64,000 bases of DNA. Source: Paenibacillus sp. SZ31. Lineage in GTDB: Bacteria; Bacillota; Bacilli; Paenibacillales; Paenibacillaceae. Position 1 is the stretch's first letter. Every line of letters begins with the position of its first letter. Below, piece by piece: positions 25,392 through 34,483 of the stretch. The notes under the pieces are model-generated. The model saw only the letters and a list, made by a program, of their open reading frames with translations. It was not told the DNA's origin and did no database searches. The position numbers and the translations under genes are program-made. The stretch is taken from NCBI RefSeq assembly GCF_012912005.1, contig NZ_JABBEA010000019.1, forward strand, positions 48,226 through 112,225, written 5' to 3'.

Positions 25392-26207
25392 ATGCCCATA
25401 ACTTTTGAATTGCCCACTGACGTAGATGCGATCATTCGCGGAGACTTTTTCCCTGCCCAACAACCCGCTCAAGGTGTCATCGTTCTGTCTCACGGATACA
25501 AAGGCTTCAAAGACTGGGGCATGTTCCCCTATGCAGCTTCACAGCTAAGCCAGACGCATCATGTGCTGACCTTTAATTTCTCTCACAACGGTATCGGCGA
25601 ATATCTGGAGCAATTCTCTGAACTTGAAAAGTTCGCAGTGAATACCTACAGCCGGGAGCTTGCCGATCTGGCCCTGGTACTGGAACATGTGGCTACACAA
25701 CCTGAACTCACAGGACTTCCTGTATACCTGGTTGGCCATAGCCGCGGTGCGGGCGTAAGTCTCGTCTATGCACTAGATCATCCCGAGCAGGTGGCCGGTG
25801 TAATCTCCTGGAATGGGGTAACCAATCTGGATCTCTTCACAGCGGAGCAAAAAGAAGAAATGCGTACACATGGCCGTAGCCATGTCGTTAACGGACGTAC
25901 AGGCCAGCAGATGCCACTCGACGTGTCTATTCTGGAAGACCTGGACAAGCATAGCGAACGTTACGCGATCATTGACCGCTTGGCTTCTTCACCTGTGCGA
26001 GCCGCACTCATTCAGGGAACAGAAGATCCACAGCGTCTGCGTGACGGTTCTACCGCACTGGTTCAAGCCCGCCCTGATATCCCATGGCACCAGATACCTG
26101 AAGGGAATCACACCTTTAATACGGTACATCCATTTACAGAAACCACTCCGCAACTGGAGCAAGCCATCACCCAAACCCTGCAACAGATCAAAGACTGGAA
26201 TAGCTAA
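25392..26207 (+). CDS. Alpha/beta hydrolase
   Basis: The 271-residue soluble protein starts at ATG 25392 behind TAGGAGGT. It has the hydrolase fold: VIVLSHGYKGFKDWG with the oxyanion-hole His-Gly, nucleophile elbow VGHSRGAGVSLVYA, an acid in ALIQGTEDPQR and the catalytic His in EGNHTFNTVHPF. The variant GHSRGA (Arg after Ser) is seen in dienelactone-hydrolase-like and BAAT-like families. The substrate is unknown; small ester or acyl compounds are plausible. No signal peptide. Monocistronic with a strong terminator. Confidence 0.85.
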   Translation: MPITFELPTDVDAIIRGDFFPAQQPAQGVIVLSHGYKGFKDWGMFPYAASQLSQTHHVLTFNFSHNGIGEYLEQFSELEKFAVNTYSRELADLALVLEHVATQPELTGLPVYLVGHSRGAGVSLVYALDHPEQVAGVISWNGVTNLDLFTAEQKEEMRTHGRSHVVNGRTGQQMPLDVSILEDLDKHSERYAIIDRLASSPVRAALIQGTEDPQRLRDGSTALVQARPDIPWHQIPEGNHTFNTVHPFTETTPQLEQAITQTLQQIKDWNS

Positions 26208-26256
26208 CTTATCTTTAATATATTAGTCATCTGGATTTGTTTTTCCTCAATCCATA

Positions 26257-26296
26257 CAAAAAAAGAGTCACTGCCTGAGCAGTGACTCTTTTTGCA
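26257..26296 (+). terminator. Rho-independent terminator
   Basis: AAAAAAAGAGTCACTGC and GCAGTGACTCTTTTT flank a CTGA loop. It is symmetrical and can also act leftward for nadE. Confidence 0.95.
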
Positions 26297-26365
26297 TTCC
26301 CTAAGAGGGACGGTATTTCAATATTGGCTTTAACAGCTTATAACGTTCATGCTCATCCAACCGTA

Positions 26366-27175
26366 TTAGATACCAGGGATGGCATTGCGTTTGTGATGTG
26401 TACGCGTATAGAACGCTTCGAGGCGCTCTTGTGCAGCCGGATCGATCTGCTTGCCTTCAAGATAGTCGCTGTTCGATTCATACGAAATCCCCAGCTCATC
26501 TTCGTCCGTCTGACCTTCCCATAGTCCTGCAGATGGTGCCTTGTCCAAAATAGCTTGTGGCACGTTCAGATATGCTGCCAGTTGGCGTACCTGACGTTTG
26601 TTCAAAGTGCTCAGTGGCGTGATATCCACAGCGCCATCGCCCCATTTGGTATAAAAGCCCGTGATGGCTTCGGACGCGTGATCCGTACCTACAACGAGCA
26701 GGTTTTCTTCAAACGAAAGCGCATATTGCATAACCATACGAGTTCTCGCCTTAACGTTACCTTTGCCTTGGTGAGTCATATGGCGTGGACTGCCCAAGGA
26801 TTTGAAGCCTTGCTCCACTTCCAGCGCAATCTCGTTCACTGCATCTTCAATATTGGTTTCCACGACATGCTTCAGATCGTATGCTTTGGCTACAGCGTAG
26901 CTGTGATCGATATCGGATTGTTCACCATAAGGTTGGAACACACCAAGCGTTTTGTACTCTTGGTTGTTCTCTTGCGTAAGCTCGTCCGTCGCTTGTTTGC
27001 AAAGCGCCGTAGCCACTGCACTGTCAATACCGCCGCTGATCGCAATCAGCAAGCCCTTGGCACCCGCATTTTTCACATACGTCTTCAGAAAATCAACACG
27101 CTTGCGTACTTCCTCTTCTTCATTAATGCTTGGTTTAACCTTCAATTCAGCGATGATCTGTTGTTGCAAACTCAT
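26366..27175 (-). CDS. nadE: NH3-dependent NAD+ synthetase
   Basis: NadE makes NAD+ from deamido-NAD+, ammonia and ATP. The 269-residue length matches the ammonia-dependent bacterial enzyme (no glutaminase domain). Motifs: LLIAISGGIDSAV (PP-loop, residues 42-54), VGTDHASEAITGFYTKWGDGAVDI, and LWEGQTDEDELGISYE near the end. The gene is alone, with GGGTGTGTGAACG upstream of ATG 27175. The bacilliredoxin gene follows upstream on the same strand, ending with its own terminator. Confidence 0.98.
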   Translation of the reverse strand: MSLQQQIIAELKVKPSINEEEEVRKRVDFLKTYVKNAGAKGLLIAISGGIDSAVATALCKQATDELTQENNQEYKTLGVFQPYGEQSDIDHSYAVAKAYDLKHVVETNIEDAVNEIALEVEQGFKSLGSPRHMTHQGKGNVKARTRMVMQYALSFEENLLVVGTDHASEAITGFYTKWGDGAVDITPLSTLNKRQVRQLAAYLNVPQAILDKAPSAGLWEGQTDEDELGISYESNSDYLEGKQIDPAAQERLEAFYTRTHHKRNAIPGI

Positions 27176-27261
27176 CGTTCACACACCCCGTTTCTAAATG
27201 AATGAAATTTGATGTCCAGCTTGAAAGGTCCGAATGGTTCAATAACCTTATCTATCCAAAA

Positions 27262-27308
27262 TGAAACGCCCCGGCATCGGTGATCCGAAGGGCGGGGCGT
27301 TCTATTGG
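27262..27308 (-). terminator. Terminator after the bacilliredoxin gene
   Basis: GAACGCCCCGCCCTTCGG and CCGGGGCGTTTC form a long GC-rich stem, ending TTTCATTTT leftward. Confidence 0.85.
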
Positions 27309-27314
27309 AGCGAA

Positions 27315-27749
27315 TTAACGGCAGTAACGGTCAAATGCACTTTTGAGATCAGCCGCAATATCCTCTGCAGAACGGTCTTCCACTTGATGACGCTCGATAA
27401 AGTGAACGAGTTCTCCGTCTTTCATCAGAGCGATGGACGGTGAAGATGGAGGATACGGTGCAAAGAATTCACGTGCTTTTGCAGTTGCTTCTTTGTCCTG
27501 ACCAGCAAATACAGTGTACAGGTGATCCGGTGTAATATCGTGCTGCAGTGCTTGGGACACACCTGGGCGACATTGACCTGCGGCACATCCGCATACAGAG
27601 TTAATGACAACCAGCGCTGTTCCTTTTGCATCCGGAAGACTTGCTTCCACTTCTTCAGGAGTACGCAACTCCTGGATTCCTAGACGAGTTAAATCATCCC
27701 GCATCGGTTGAACCATATCTTTCATGTATTGATCAAATGACATCGACAT
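27315..27749 (-). CDS. Bacilliredoxin BrxA/BrxB family
   Basis: This 144-residue thioredoxin-fold protein carries the family motif INSVCGCAAGQCRPG with Cys53-Gly-Cys55. Bacilliredoxins remove bacillithiol from S-bacillithiolated proteins after oxidative stress. The N-terminus (FDQYMKDMVQPMRDDLTRLGIQELRTPEEV) and the PSSPSIALMKDGELVHFIERHQVE stretch are typical of YphP/YqiW. Its presence implies a bacillithiol-producing host. Single-gene unit. Confidence 0.96.
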   Translation of the reverse strand: MSMSFDQYMKDMVQPMRDDLTRLGIQELRTPEEVEASLPDAKGTALVVINSVCGCAAGQCRPGVSQALQHDITPDHLYTVFAGQDKEATAKAREFFAPYPPSSPSIALMKDGELVHFIERHQVEDRSAEDIAADLKSAFDRYCR

Positions 27750-27970
27750 TCGGTTTCACTCCTTATAAATGGTTGTTCTATAATCTCGTTAGAATTAGAG
27801 GCGAATAGCTATCCAAAACAACGTTACACTCATATCGAAAATTATGGATGTAATGATGTGCTATTCCTATTATACATCCATAAGCAATGAAAGCAAGATT
27901 CAGAAACCGCCTGCGGAAAGGCTTCTTCCATAATATTATGTCTCATTGTCTGGCAAAATATGCTGAATGC

Positions 27971-29665
27971 CTATTGTTCAAACGCCACTTTGAAGGTCGT
28001 GCCCTGGCCTTCCTCCGATTCCACAGTAATGGTTCCATTATGTCGTTCCACAATACTCAGGCACATGGACAATCCAAGTCCGGTTCCCTTGGCTTTTGTC
28101 GTATAGAAAGGTTCAAACAGCTTTTCCTTCTTCACTCTGGGTAGACCAGGTCCTGTGTCACGTACACACAGTTCCACCTTATCATCTACCATCCGCGTCT
28201 CCAGCGTGAGCACGCCCTTCTCACTCATGGCTTCCATCCCGTTACGGGCCAGGTTTAACACCACCTGTTTAATTTCCTTTGAATTGAGATGCAGCTTTGG
28301 CACATCATGTGCCAGCATGAGTTCAATGCTCTGACCACGCAGATTCGCATCCGCCCATAACAATGGACTCAGTTCATGTATGATATCATGCAGCTGGGAT
28401 TCCTCTTTCTCCGCAACGCGATTCTGAGCCAGAGACAGAAAATCATTAATGATACTGTTCGCCCGGTCCAGCTCTTCCAGGACGATTCGGTAATAGTGAT
28501 CCATGGATTCAGGACTCTTTTCCTGCATAAGTTGAAGAAAGCCACGCACAACCGCCATTGGATTGCGCACCTCATGCGTAATGCTTGCAGCCATCTGGCC
28601 CACCAGACTGAGGCGATCCACATTATCCAGTTCACTTCGCAACATCTCAAGCTCCGTGATATCCTGAATAATTAGCATGGCCCCTGTAACTTCTCTGGCA
28701 GGCTCTGTTGAAAAGGCATAGATTGGCACGGTTCGGGACTGAAATACGTGAGCACCGTAACGAACGGTCAATCCACTAATCTCACCATGAATGACGGCTC
28801 TGCGAATGCTTTTGTCCATCTTGTCCGCCTGACCTTGTTCAACAAATTGACTGGCAGGCTGTCCAATGAGATCAGGCGTGGAGGTACAAGGTAACTGTTC
28901 TCTCGCTGTTTGCTCCATCATCTCATTGACGAACATGACCGTGCCCTCTTTATCTACAGTGGCTATCGAGAGAGGAACTGCATTCAGAATCTGATGAAGT
29001 TTCTCCGTTTCCGTTATGTATTGGTGGTGAACTTCAGAGAGATGCTGCTCCAGCCCACGATAATGTTTCATCCGTTCCAGCCATAGCAGACTCAGACTGC
29101 CCGCAACAATGGCTCCAGCAGTATATCCAAGTGCCGTAAGTATCATGTAGGTCGCAGAGTATGTGGGGTCATTCTGGTGGGATGCGATCCACAACAGGCT
29201 CGTTACAATCAGTTCCATTGCAATCAGGGTGATTAGAATCACCATTTTGCGCGAAGATGTATTATGCTTGAATCGTTTGGCAGACAACCATACAATAGGA
29301 TAGAGAAGAATGCCCGTATGAAGGAGAAATCCGTACAGATCATAGGGATGCGCAAAAAGAAAATAGAAGAGAATATGTAGAATGGACAGCGTTAAGCCTA
29401 TAGCGGACTTACAATACAAAATAACAAGTATCACAGGTACGATGCTTAATGATATGGGTACGGCCACTGGACTCGCATAAAGCGCAAACAGCAAACACAG
29501 CAGCATGCTCGCGACACTTGTCACAGCAAAACTGGTTTGTACTGTTCCGGCATGTTCCATTTTGGCAATAGCCCGCCTGGAGAGCCCCAGATGGAATAAG
29601 GGAATCAGGAATACCGCCGACCCTGCCAGCAGTACTTGTAAAAGAATGTCCTTTAACGCAACCAC
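27971..29665 (-). CDS. PAS-domain sensor histidine kinase (sporulation-kinase type)
   Basis: I choose GTG at 29665, eight bases after GGAGGAG, rather than an earlier in-frame codon with no ribosome site; this gives 564 residues. The N-terminal ~200 contain about six membrane helices (from VVALKDILLQVLLAGSAV to GAIVAGSLSLLWLERM), resembling the 5TM-LYT sensor. A PAS domain follows (ILNAVPLSIATVDKEGTVMF), then the H-box SITHEVRNPMAVVRGFLQLM, N-box LNLARNGMEAM, and G-boxes ending in FYTTKAKGTGLGLSM. It resembles KinB-like sporulation kinases in layout. No response regulator is adjacent, so it is an orphan. Confidence 0.9.
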   Translation of the reverse strand: MVALKDILLQVLLAGSAVFLIPLFHLGLSRRAIAKMEHAGTVQTSFAVTSVASMLLCLLFALYASPVAVPISLSIVPVILVILYCKSAIGLTLSILHILFYFLFAHPYDLYGFLLHTGILLYPIVWLSAKRFKHNTSSRKMVILITLIAMELIVTSLLWIASHQNDPTYSATYMILTALGYTAGAIVAGSLSLLWLERMKHYRGLEQHLSEVHHQYITETEKLHQILNAVPLSIATVDKEGTVMFVNEMMEQTAREQLPCTSTPDLIGQPASQFVEQGQADKMDKSIRRAVIHGEISGLTVRYGAHVFQSRTVPIYAFSTEPAREVTGAMLIIQDITELEMLRSELDNVDRLSLVGQMAASITHEVRNPMAVVRGFLQLMQEKSPESMDHYYRIVLEELDRANSIINDFLSLAQNRVAEKEESQLHDIIHELSPLLWADANLRGQSIELMLAHDVPKLHLNSKEIKQVVLNLARNGMEAMSEKGVLTLETRMVDDKVELCVRDTGPGLPRVKKEKLFEPFYTTKAKGTGLGLSMCLSIVERHNGTITVESEEGQGTTFKVAFEQ

Positions 29666-29860
29666 AATGCCATCTCCTCCTCTGCCTGCACATTCCCTCA
29701 TGTATTTCTGATTAAAACATAGGCGACAGTATATTACAATATATCCCTTAAGACTGCATAATAGAACTGCCCGTAACTCCATTATATTTCAGAAAAAGGC
29801 AGGAGTAGACACGTTTTACGTAAAACAGACAAAATCAATGAAAAAAGAGGGTAATAACGT

Positions 29861-31132
29861 ATGTATGATGTCATTGTAATTGGTGGTGGATCTGCGGGCC
29901 TGATGGCTTGCGTTGCAGCTGCCGAGCATGGAGCCTCCGTGCTTCTGCTGGATAAAGGAGACCAACTGGGTCGTAAACTCGGCATCTCTGGCGGAGGTCG
30001 GTGCAATGTAACCAATGCCAAGGAAACGGATGAACTCATCCGGCATATTCCGGGTAATGGCCGCTTTTTATATAGTTCATTTCAGAATCTGGACAACCTG
30101 GGGATCATGCGTTTCTTCGAGAATCTCGGAATTGCCCTGAAAGAAGAAGACAACGGCAGAATGTTCCCCGTAACCGATAAAGCGAAAACGGTCGTGGATG
30201 CATTGGTAGGCAAAATCGTCTCCCTCGGCGTTGAGATTCGCACCAAAGAACCGGTCAAGGAACTCATTCAGAACGGTCAGCAGGTACAGGGTGTTAAATT
30301 GCTCTCAGGTAAAACCATCCTTGGACGCTCTGTTATTATCGCTACTGGCGGTAAATCCGTACCCCAAACCGGATCAACGGGAGATGGTTATCCCTGGGCT
30401 GAAGCTGCTGGTCATACGATTACGGAGTTATATCCAACCGAAGTGCCTATTGTGTCTGGGGAGAGTTGGATACAATCCAAAGAACTACAAGGTTTATCCT
30501 TGAGGGATGTCGCTTTATCTGTTATCGATGCCAAAGGAAAACCCCTCATCTCCCATCGGGGAGATATGATCTTCACGCACTTTGGGGTGTCTGGGCCAGT
30601 TGCACTGCGTTGCAGCCAGTTTATCCGCAAGGTTCAAATGAAGTCTGGAAATCCACAGGTCATCATGAGCATTGATCTGTTTCCTGAGCTGTCCGCTGGT
30701 GCATTGGAAACCCAGGTCCAACAGGTATTGGAACAAGAATCCCGCAAGGCTGTCAAAAACATACTGAAAACATGGGTTCCCGAACGCATGATTCCATTAA
30801 TGATGAAACGCGCGGAGATCAGCGATGATCTCACGTTCCACCATTTCCCCAAAGGCATGTTAAGCAATTTGTGCGGGCTAATGAAGGCTTTTACCTTCCG
30901 TGCAGACGGAACAAGATCACTCAAAGAAGCTTTCGTTACTGGGGGAGGAATCCACTTAAAGGAGATATACCCAAAAACAATGGAATCCAAGCTGCTGCCT
31001 GGACTATTCTTTTGCGGTGAAGTTTTGGATATTCACGGCTACACCGGAGGATATAATATCACCGCTGCTTTCTCCACGGGATATACGGCTGGTATGCATG
31101 CAGCAGAATATAAACACGCTACATCACAATAG
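29861..31132 (+). CDS. NAD(P)/FAD-dependent oxidoreductase (HI0933/YtfP family)
   Basis: The 423-residue flavoprotein starts MYDVIVIGGGSAGLMACVAAAEHG with a Rossmann GxGxxG dinucleotide site, then LGISGGGRCNVTNAKE. It continues with IATGGKSVPQTGSTGDG and ends FFCGEVLDIHGYTGGYNITAAFSTGYTAG, where FAD is bound. This is the HI0933/BaiN family; a physiological substrate is not assigned for most members. Start ATG 29861 has GAGGGTAATAAC upstream. The TAG stop is the first part of repeat copy 2. Confidence 0.92.
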   Translation: MYDVIVIGGGSAGLMACVAAAEHGASVLLLDKGDQLGRKLGISGGGRCNVTNAKETDELIRHIPGNGRFLYSSFQNLDNLGIMRFFENLGIALKEEDNGRMFPVTDKAKTVVDALVGKIVSLGVEIRTKEPVKELIQNGQQVQGVKLLSGKTILGRSVIIATGGKSVPQTGSTGDGYPWAEAAGHTITELYPTEVPIVSGESWIQSKELQGLSLRDVALSVIDAKGKPLISHRGDMIFTHFGVSGPVALRCSQFIRKVQMKSGNPQVIMSIDLFPELSAGALETQVQQVLEQESRKAVKNILKTWVPERMIPLMMKRAEISDDLTFHHFPKGMLSNLCGLMKAFTFRADGTRSLKEAFVTGGGIHLKEIYPKTMESKLLPGLFFCGEVLDIHGYTGGYNITAAFSTGYTAGMHAAEYKHATSQ

Positions 31133-31349
31133 AGGTTGTTCAAAAAGTCCGCTTTTGATTACGAATCATGCCTAATGGCATCATCAGCATCGAATATGAA
31201 ATTCAGCCGAAATAGGTTGATGCTTACGAAGTATGTTTCCTTCAGAAACATTGTAGTTGCTCACGTAGTTTTCCTACGCTCCGCTACTCCATTTCTAGCT
31301 TCATTCCATCTTCTCGGTACTGAAAACCGAACTTTTCGAACTCTCACTA
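31131..31349. repeat. MITE-like intergenic repeat, copy 2
   Basis: AGAGGTTGTTCAAAAAGTCC begins at the stop codon of the flavoprotein gene; the far end ACTTTTCGAACTCTCACT is slightly diverged. It shares TTTTGATTACGA, GAATATGAAATTCAGCCGAAAT, CTACGCTCCGCTACTCCATTT and CATCTTCTCGGTACTGAAAA with copy 1. It is about 30 bases longer because of an internal AGGTTGATGCTTACGAAGT segment absent from copy 1. Confidence 0.85.
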
Positions 31350-31394
31350 GTAGGTATTACTCACTTCATACACATGATGAATTGTTTCAGATGT

Positions 31395-31437
31395 CAAAAA
31401 CCCCGATATCCACTATCCGTGGAGTATCGGGGTTTTC
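31395..31437. terminator. Bidirectional terminator
   Basis: AAAAACCCCGATA and TATCGGGGTTTT flank a CCAC..GTGG stem. It can end both the flavoprotein transcript and the leftward gene at 31498. Confidence 0.88.
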
Positions 31438-31497
31438 AGCATTGTTCCATTTTAGAAAAGGCGGATCAAACCACCCTTAAGCTTGTAATTTTGCGTT

Positions 31498-31881
31498 CTA
31501 TGCTTTGACACTGCCTGAGAATCCATCCGCCGAATCATCGTATGTCGGGTCCTCGCTATAGTTATGTCCACCTTGATCAGACTGTCTCCCTTGATTTCCG
31601 CTCGTATAACCACCGTTCCAATCCTCATTCACGAGATGAGCCGGAATCGATATATTCTGAAACTGATCCAGCTCTTCCGTTTGCGAGGAAAATACGGCAC
31701 TTCCTCCATGAGATTGTACAATCTCTACGGCAGACTGAGGATCTTGGCGATCTGTGGGGATATACAACTCCAGCGGGCCGGACTGATACGGCTTGTATCC
31801 CAACTCCTCCAAGGTTGCCCTTGCGGCATTCAACGCTGAACCGTCTGAGAAATGCACCTGTAGTTCGCTATTATCCATCAT
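31498..31881 (-). CDS. Hypothetical protein, 127 aa
   Basis: ATG at 31881 has AAGGAGGAAAGAG upstream and is the preferred start over an earlier in-frame codon. The N-terminal half looks like a small alpha/beta domain (ELQVHFSDGSALNAARATLE, GPLELYIPTDRQDPQSAVEIV) that could be an ACT-like or ferredoxin-like fold. From about residue 85 the chain is Gly/Ser/Asn/Asp-rich and probably disordered (WNGGYTSGNQGRQSDQGGHN). No family recognised. It is the first gene leftward of ecsB but separated by 112 bases. Confidence 0.65.
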   Translation of the reverse strand: MMDNSELQVHFSDGSALNAARATLEELGYKPYQSGPLELYIPTDRQDPQSAVEIVQSHGGSAVFSSQTEELDQFQNISIPAHLVNEDWNGGYTSGNQGRQSDQGGHNYSEDPTYDDSADGFSGSVKA

Positions 31882-31993
31882 CGTCTCTTTCCTCCTTGCT
31901 ACAGCTAATCTCTCATCACCCATAGATGAGATTCTTCTTCTATAGCATGGGCAGATATAGCGCACGATATGCTCTGACTTAGAAAGGAATTGC

Positions 31994-33241
31994 TTAGGCC
32001 CGGGTCAGCCGGACCCATCCAGCAATAGATAACACACAGAGTCCGAAGGCCACCGCACCTGCGGCTGTTAGAATACCGACGACCCAACCGAGCCAGGCCA
32101 ATCCCAGCGTGAATCCCATAAGAATACCAATCGGGATGAACAACATCCGAACCATCATCGAACCTGCACGATGCAGCGCCTCCGAGTCATACGTTATGAG
32201 CTGAACATAGTCCGACGTTGCAAAAACATCCCAAGAACGATAAAACATCACCGTCAACATGATGATTAATAACGCACACACGATGACATTGACCGGAAAA
32301 GGCGGTAATGCGACTGCTGCGATGGATAGTCCGCCAAGTTGCAAATACAATTTCATCGTAGCTGAGTTTCGGAAAAATGCCTTGAATGCAATCTCCGCTG
32401 TCCGATTCGCGATGGAACGATTACGCAGCAGTTTACGCGGTTTGCGGAAGATGATGGACCTTGTTCGCGGGGCTTTCGGCTTGCTCACCGCCCGGCTTAA
32501 CATTAGAGCTGTAAGCTGCAGCCTGCTCCGCAGATCCTCCCGTACATCCCCTTCAAACGTTCCTTTCATCAACAGCCTCATCTGTCCGACTGTAATCAGA
32601 AGAAGCATGATCACCCCGACACCAAATATGATTTTCCACGTCTGCCCATGCATCCATGATGTCGCATGAATGGTCATGTAACCTATGCCAATGACAAGAG
32701 GGATCATCTGAATCCAGCGTCGCCATCCTGTAATTCGAACCTTCGTCATATGTAGTGTTATGGCTTGGAATGAAGCTACAGCACCGAACCAGACAGCCAA
32801 TAGTGCAATCTGGAGATTCGACATCTCATAGACACGGGACCACAGGGGTGCGGTCAGCGCTGTAATCAGGATCATTTTGCCCAGATGTTGCAGACAGGCG
32901 CGGTAGAGCCCTTGCCTCATTAACGTGCGCATCCACAACGGCCTTGATTTCAGAAACAATACATCCGCTTCCTCCACAAATATCAACACACCCCCGGTAA
33001 GCATAACGACGTCAATCAGCCCGGTCAGTACGGGAAGCGGTAATCCTGTCGCCCATGCAGGCAACGGTTTGGTCCACAGACTCGCGTACCACCCAATCAG
33101 ATAGAGTAGACCCGGAACAAGCAGGTATACCCATACCGTCCAATCCACTACGAGTCTGAGATTTTTCATCTGTTCCCTGAAATGCTCTTTGCGTCTCCGT
33201 CTGTATAAACGAAGTGGTGTGTAACGCTGGGAAGTTTCCAT
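31994..33241 (-). CDS. ecsB: EcsB-like ABC transporter permease
   Basis: The 415-residue integral membrane protein has about ten hydrophobic segments after a basic N-terminus (TPLRLYRRRRKEHFREQM). The length, the KSRPLWMRTLMRQGLY region and its place 21 bases behind an EcsA-like ATPase fit EcsB, the membrane part of the Ecs transporter that in Bacillus affects protein secretion, sporulation and regulated proteolysis. The transported substrate is not settled. The third Bacillus gene, ecsC, is absent here. Confidence 0.85.
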   Translation of the reverse strand: METSQRYTPLRLYRRRRKEHFREQMKNLRLVVDWTVWVYLLVPGLLYLIGWYASLWTKPLPAWATGLPLPVLTGLIDVVMLTGGVLIFVEEADVLFLKSRPLWMRTLMRQGLYRACLQHLGKMILITALTAPLWSRVYEMSNLQIALLAVWFGAVASFQAITLHMTKVRITGWRRWIQMIPLVIGIGYMTIHATSWMHGQTWKIIFGVGVIMLLLITVGQMRLLMKGTFEGDVREDLRSRLQLTALMLSRAVSKPKAPRTRSIIFRKPRKLLRNRSIANRTAEIAFKAFFRNSATMKLYLQLGGLSIAAVALPPFPVNVIVCALLIIMLTVMFYRSWDVFATSDYVQLITYDSEALHRAGSMMVRMLFIPIGILMGFTLGLAWLGWVVGILTAAGAVAFGLCVLSIAGWVRLTRA

Positions 33242-33262
33242 CCTTTCTCACCCTTTCTCTAT

Positions 33263-33994
33263 CTAAGACGTCAGTATATCGAAACAGTCAAACAAAGAGG
33301 CTTCCGGTAATCCTGCCACTTCACGGATTTCATCCAATGTTCCCTCGGCAGCCGATCTGCCCGAAGCAATCAGAATAAACCGGTCGCAAATTCGTTCAGC
33401 GGTATCCAGTACATGCGTAGACATGAGCACACCCGCGCCGCGGCGACGTTCATCATCAAGTAATTTTAGAAAATCCTTGGTTGCACGAGGGTCCAGTCCG
33501 ATGAACGGCTCGTCCACAATATAGATATCCGGCGAAGACAGAAATCCGATCATCAGCATCATTTTCTGCCGCATGCCCTTTGAAAAACTGGCCGGAAGAT
33601 CGTTCCGAACGTGGTCCATGCCGAAACGAACCAACAGCTCCTCCGCTCTGGCAACAAAAGCTTCTTCCTCCATTTCATACGCCGCTGCGGCAAGATCAAG
33701 ATGTTCCCACAAGGTCATGTATTCGTAAAAAACCGGTTGCTCCGGGATATAGGCATAGCGACCCTCTCCCCCAATCGTCACCTCATACTTGGCATGTTCC
33801 AGCAGACCCAGCAGCGTTTTAATCGTGGTACTTTTGCCTGCACCATTCGGTCCGATAATACCCACCAGCTCTCCTCGCGCCACGTTCATTCGAATATTGC
33901 GTATGGTCGATTGTCCTGGCTCGTATCCTGCCTCGGTAATATGTACGTCTAATATAGACTCGTGTACTTCCGTGCTTTTATATTCCGTTCCCAT
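33263..33994 (-). CDS. ecsA: EcsA-like ABC transporter ATP-binding protein
   Basis: A 243-residue ATPase starting at ATG 33994 (GGGAGTGA upstream; a GTG three codons earlier is the alternative). Walker A GIIGPNGAGKSTT, signature ASFSKGMRQKMML, Walker B IYIVDEPFIGLDP and the switch His in STHVLD are all present. The Tyr-rich EGRYAYIPEQPVFYEYMTLWEHL Q-loop region is typical of EcsA. It is first in a two-gene operon with ecsB. Confidence 0.9.
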   Translation of the reverse strand: MGTEYKSTEVHESILDVHITEAGYEPGQSTIRNIRMNVARGELVGIIGPNGAGKSTTIKTLLGLLEHAKYEVTIGGEGRYAYIPEQPVFYEYMTLWEHLDLAAAAYEMEEEAFVARAEELLVRFGMDHVRNDLPASFSKGMRQKMMLMIGFLSSPDIYIVDEPFIGLDPRATKDFLKLLDDERRRGAGVLMSTHVLDTAERICDRFILIASGRSAAEGTLDEIREVAGLPEASLFDCFDILTS

Positions 33995-34106
33995 ATCATT
34001 CACTCCCTGTTCTAATCAGGCGTTTATTTCATTCTTTAGTTTTATTGTAATCGAGTTGCGGGCTGTGTGTTTGATCATTTTAAGCATTTTGAATTACAAA
34101 TCATGT

Positions 34107-34150
34107 TATAATGTTATTACATACTAACATTAATACATACTAACGTATTA
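34107..34150 (+). promoter_or_regulatory. Promoter -10 and operator repeats of the AbrB-Doc module
   Basis: A TATAAT at 34107-34112 is followed by two direct ACATACTAAC repeats (34119-34128 and 34135-34144), 16 bases apart. TAATAC and GTATTA (34131-34150) form an inverted repeat around the second one. This is where an autoregulating antitoxin would bind. Confidence 0.6.
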
Positions 34151-34188
34151 CTTTCATAAGTTGGATCATACTATAGGAGGAATATATC

Positions 34189-34482
34189 ATGAATGGTGGG
34201 GCTCAGATGAAAGAGGAGCATTCCAAAAGAAAAATCCTTTCTCGCAAAATAGGCAAAATGGGAAACAGCTTGGGCGTTAGCTTGCCCAAAGTTTTGATTG
34301 ATAAGCTCCATGTTTCTCAGGGCGATGAGATTGAATTTATTGAAAACAGTCAGGGAGAAATTGTACTAAAAAAGGTGAAACAAATGAAAATACCCGAAAA
34401 TGTAAGACCCGAAGTACTGGAAGCTTTCTTCGACGTTTTCGAAGAAGATGAGGATATCCTTAATGATTTAAGGGATCGTTAA
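34189..34482 (+). CDS. AbrB/MazE-type antitoxin
   Basis: The 97-residue protein has a swapped-hairpin AbrB DNA-binding domain (RKIGKMGNSLGVSLPKVLIDKLHVSQGDEIEFI, about 20-60). Its acidic C-terminal helix (ENVRPEVLEAFFDVFEEDED) would wrap the toxin. Start ATG 34189 has AGGAGG; internal ATGs at 34207 are alternatives. The stop is one base from the Doc start, so translation is coupled. It probably neutralises Doc and represses the operon through the upstream repeats. Confidence 0.88.
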   Translation: MNGGAQMKEEHSKRKILSRKIGKMGNSLGVSLPKVLIDKLHVSQGDEIEFIENSQGEIVLKKVKQMKIPENVRPEVLEAFFDVFEEDEDILNDLRDR

Positions 34483-34483
34483 G

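Noticed and set aside
16936..31349. Insertion sequences with transposase
   Set aside because: The repeats are 68-219 bases long and encode nothing; no transposase gene is seen in the window.
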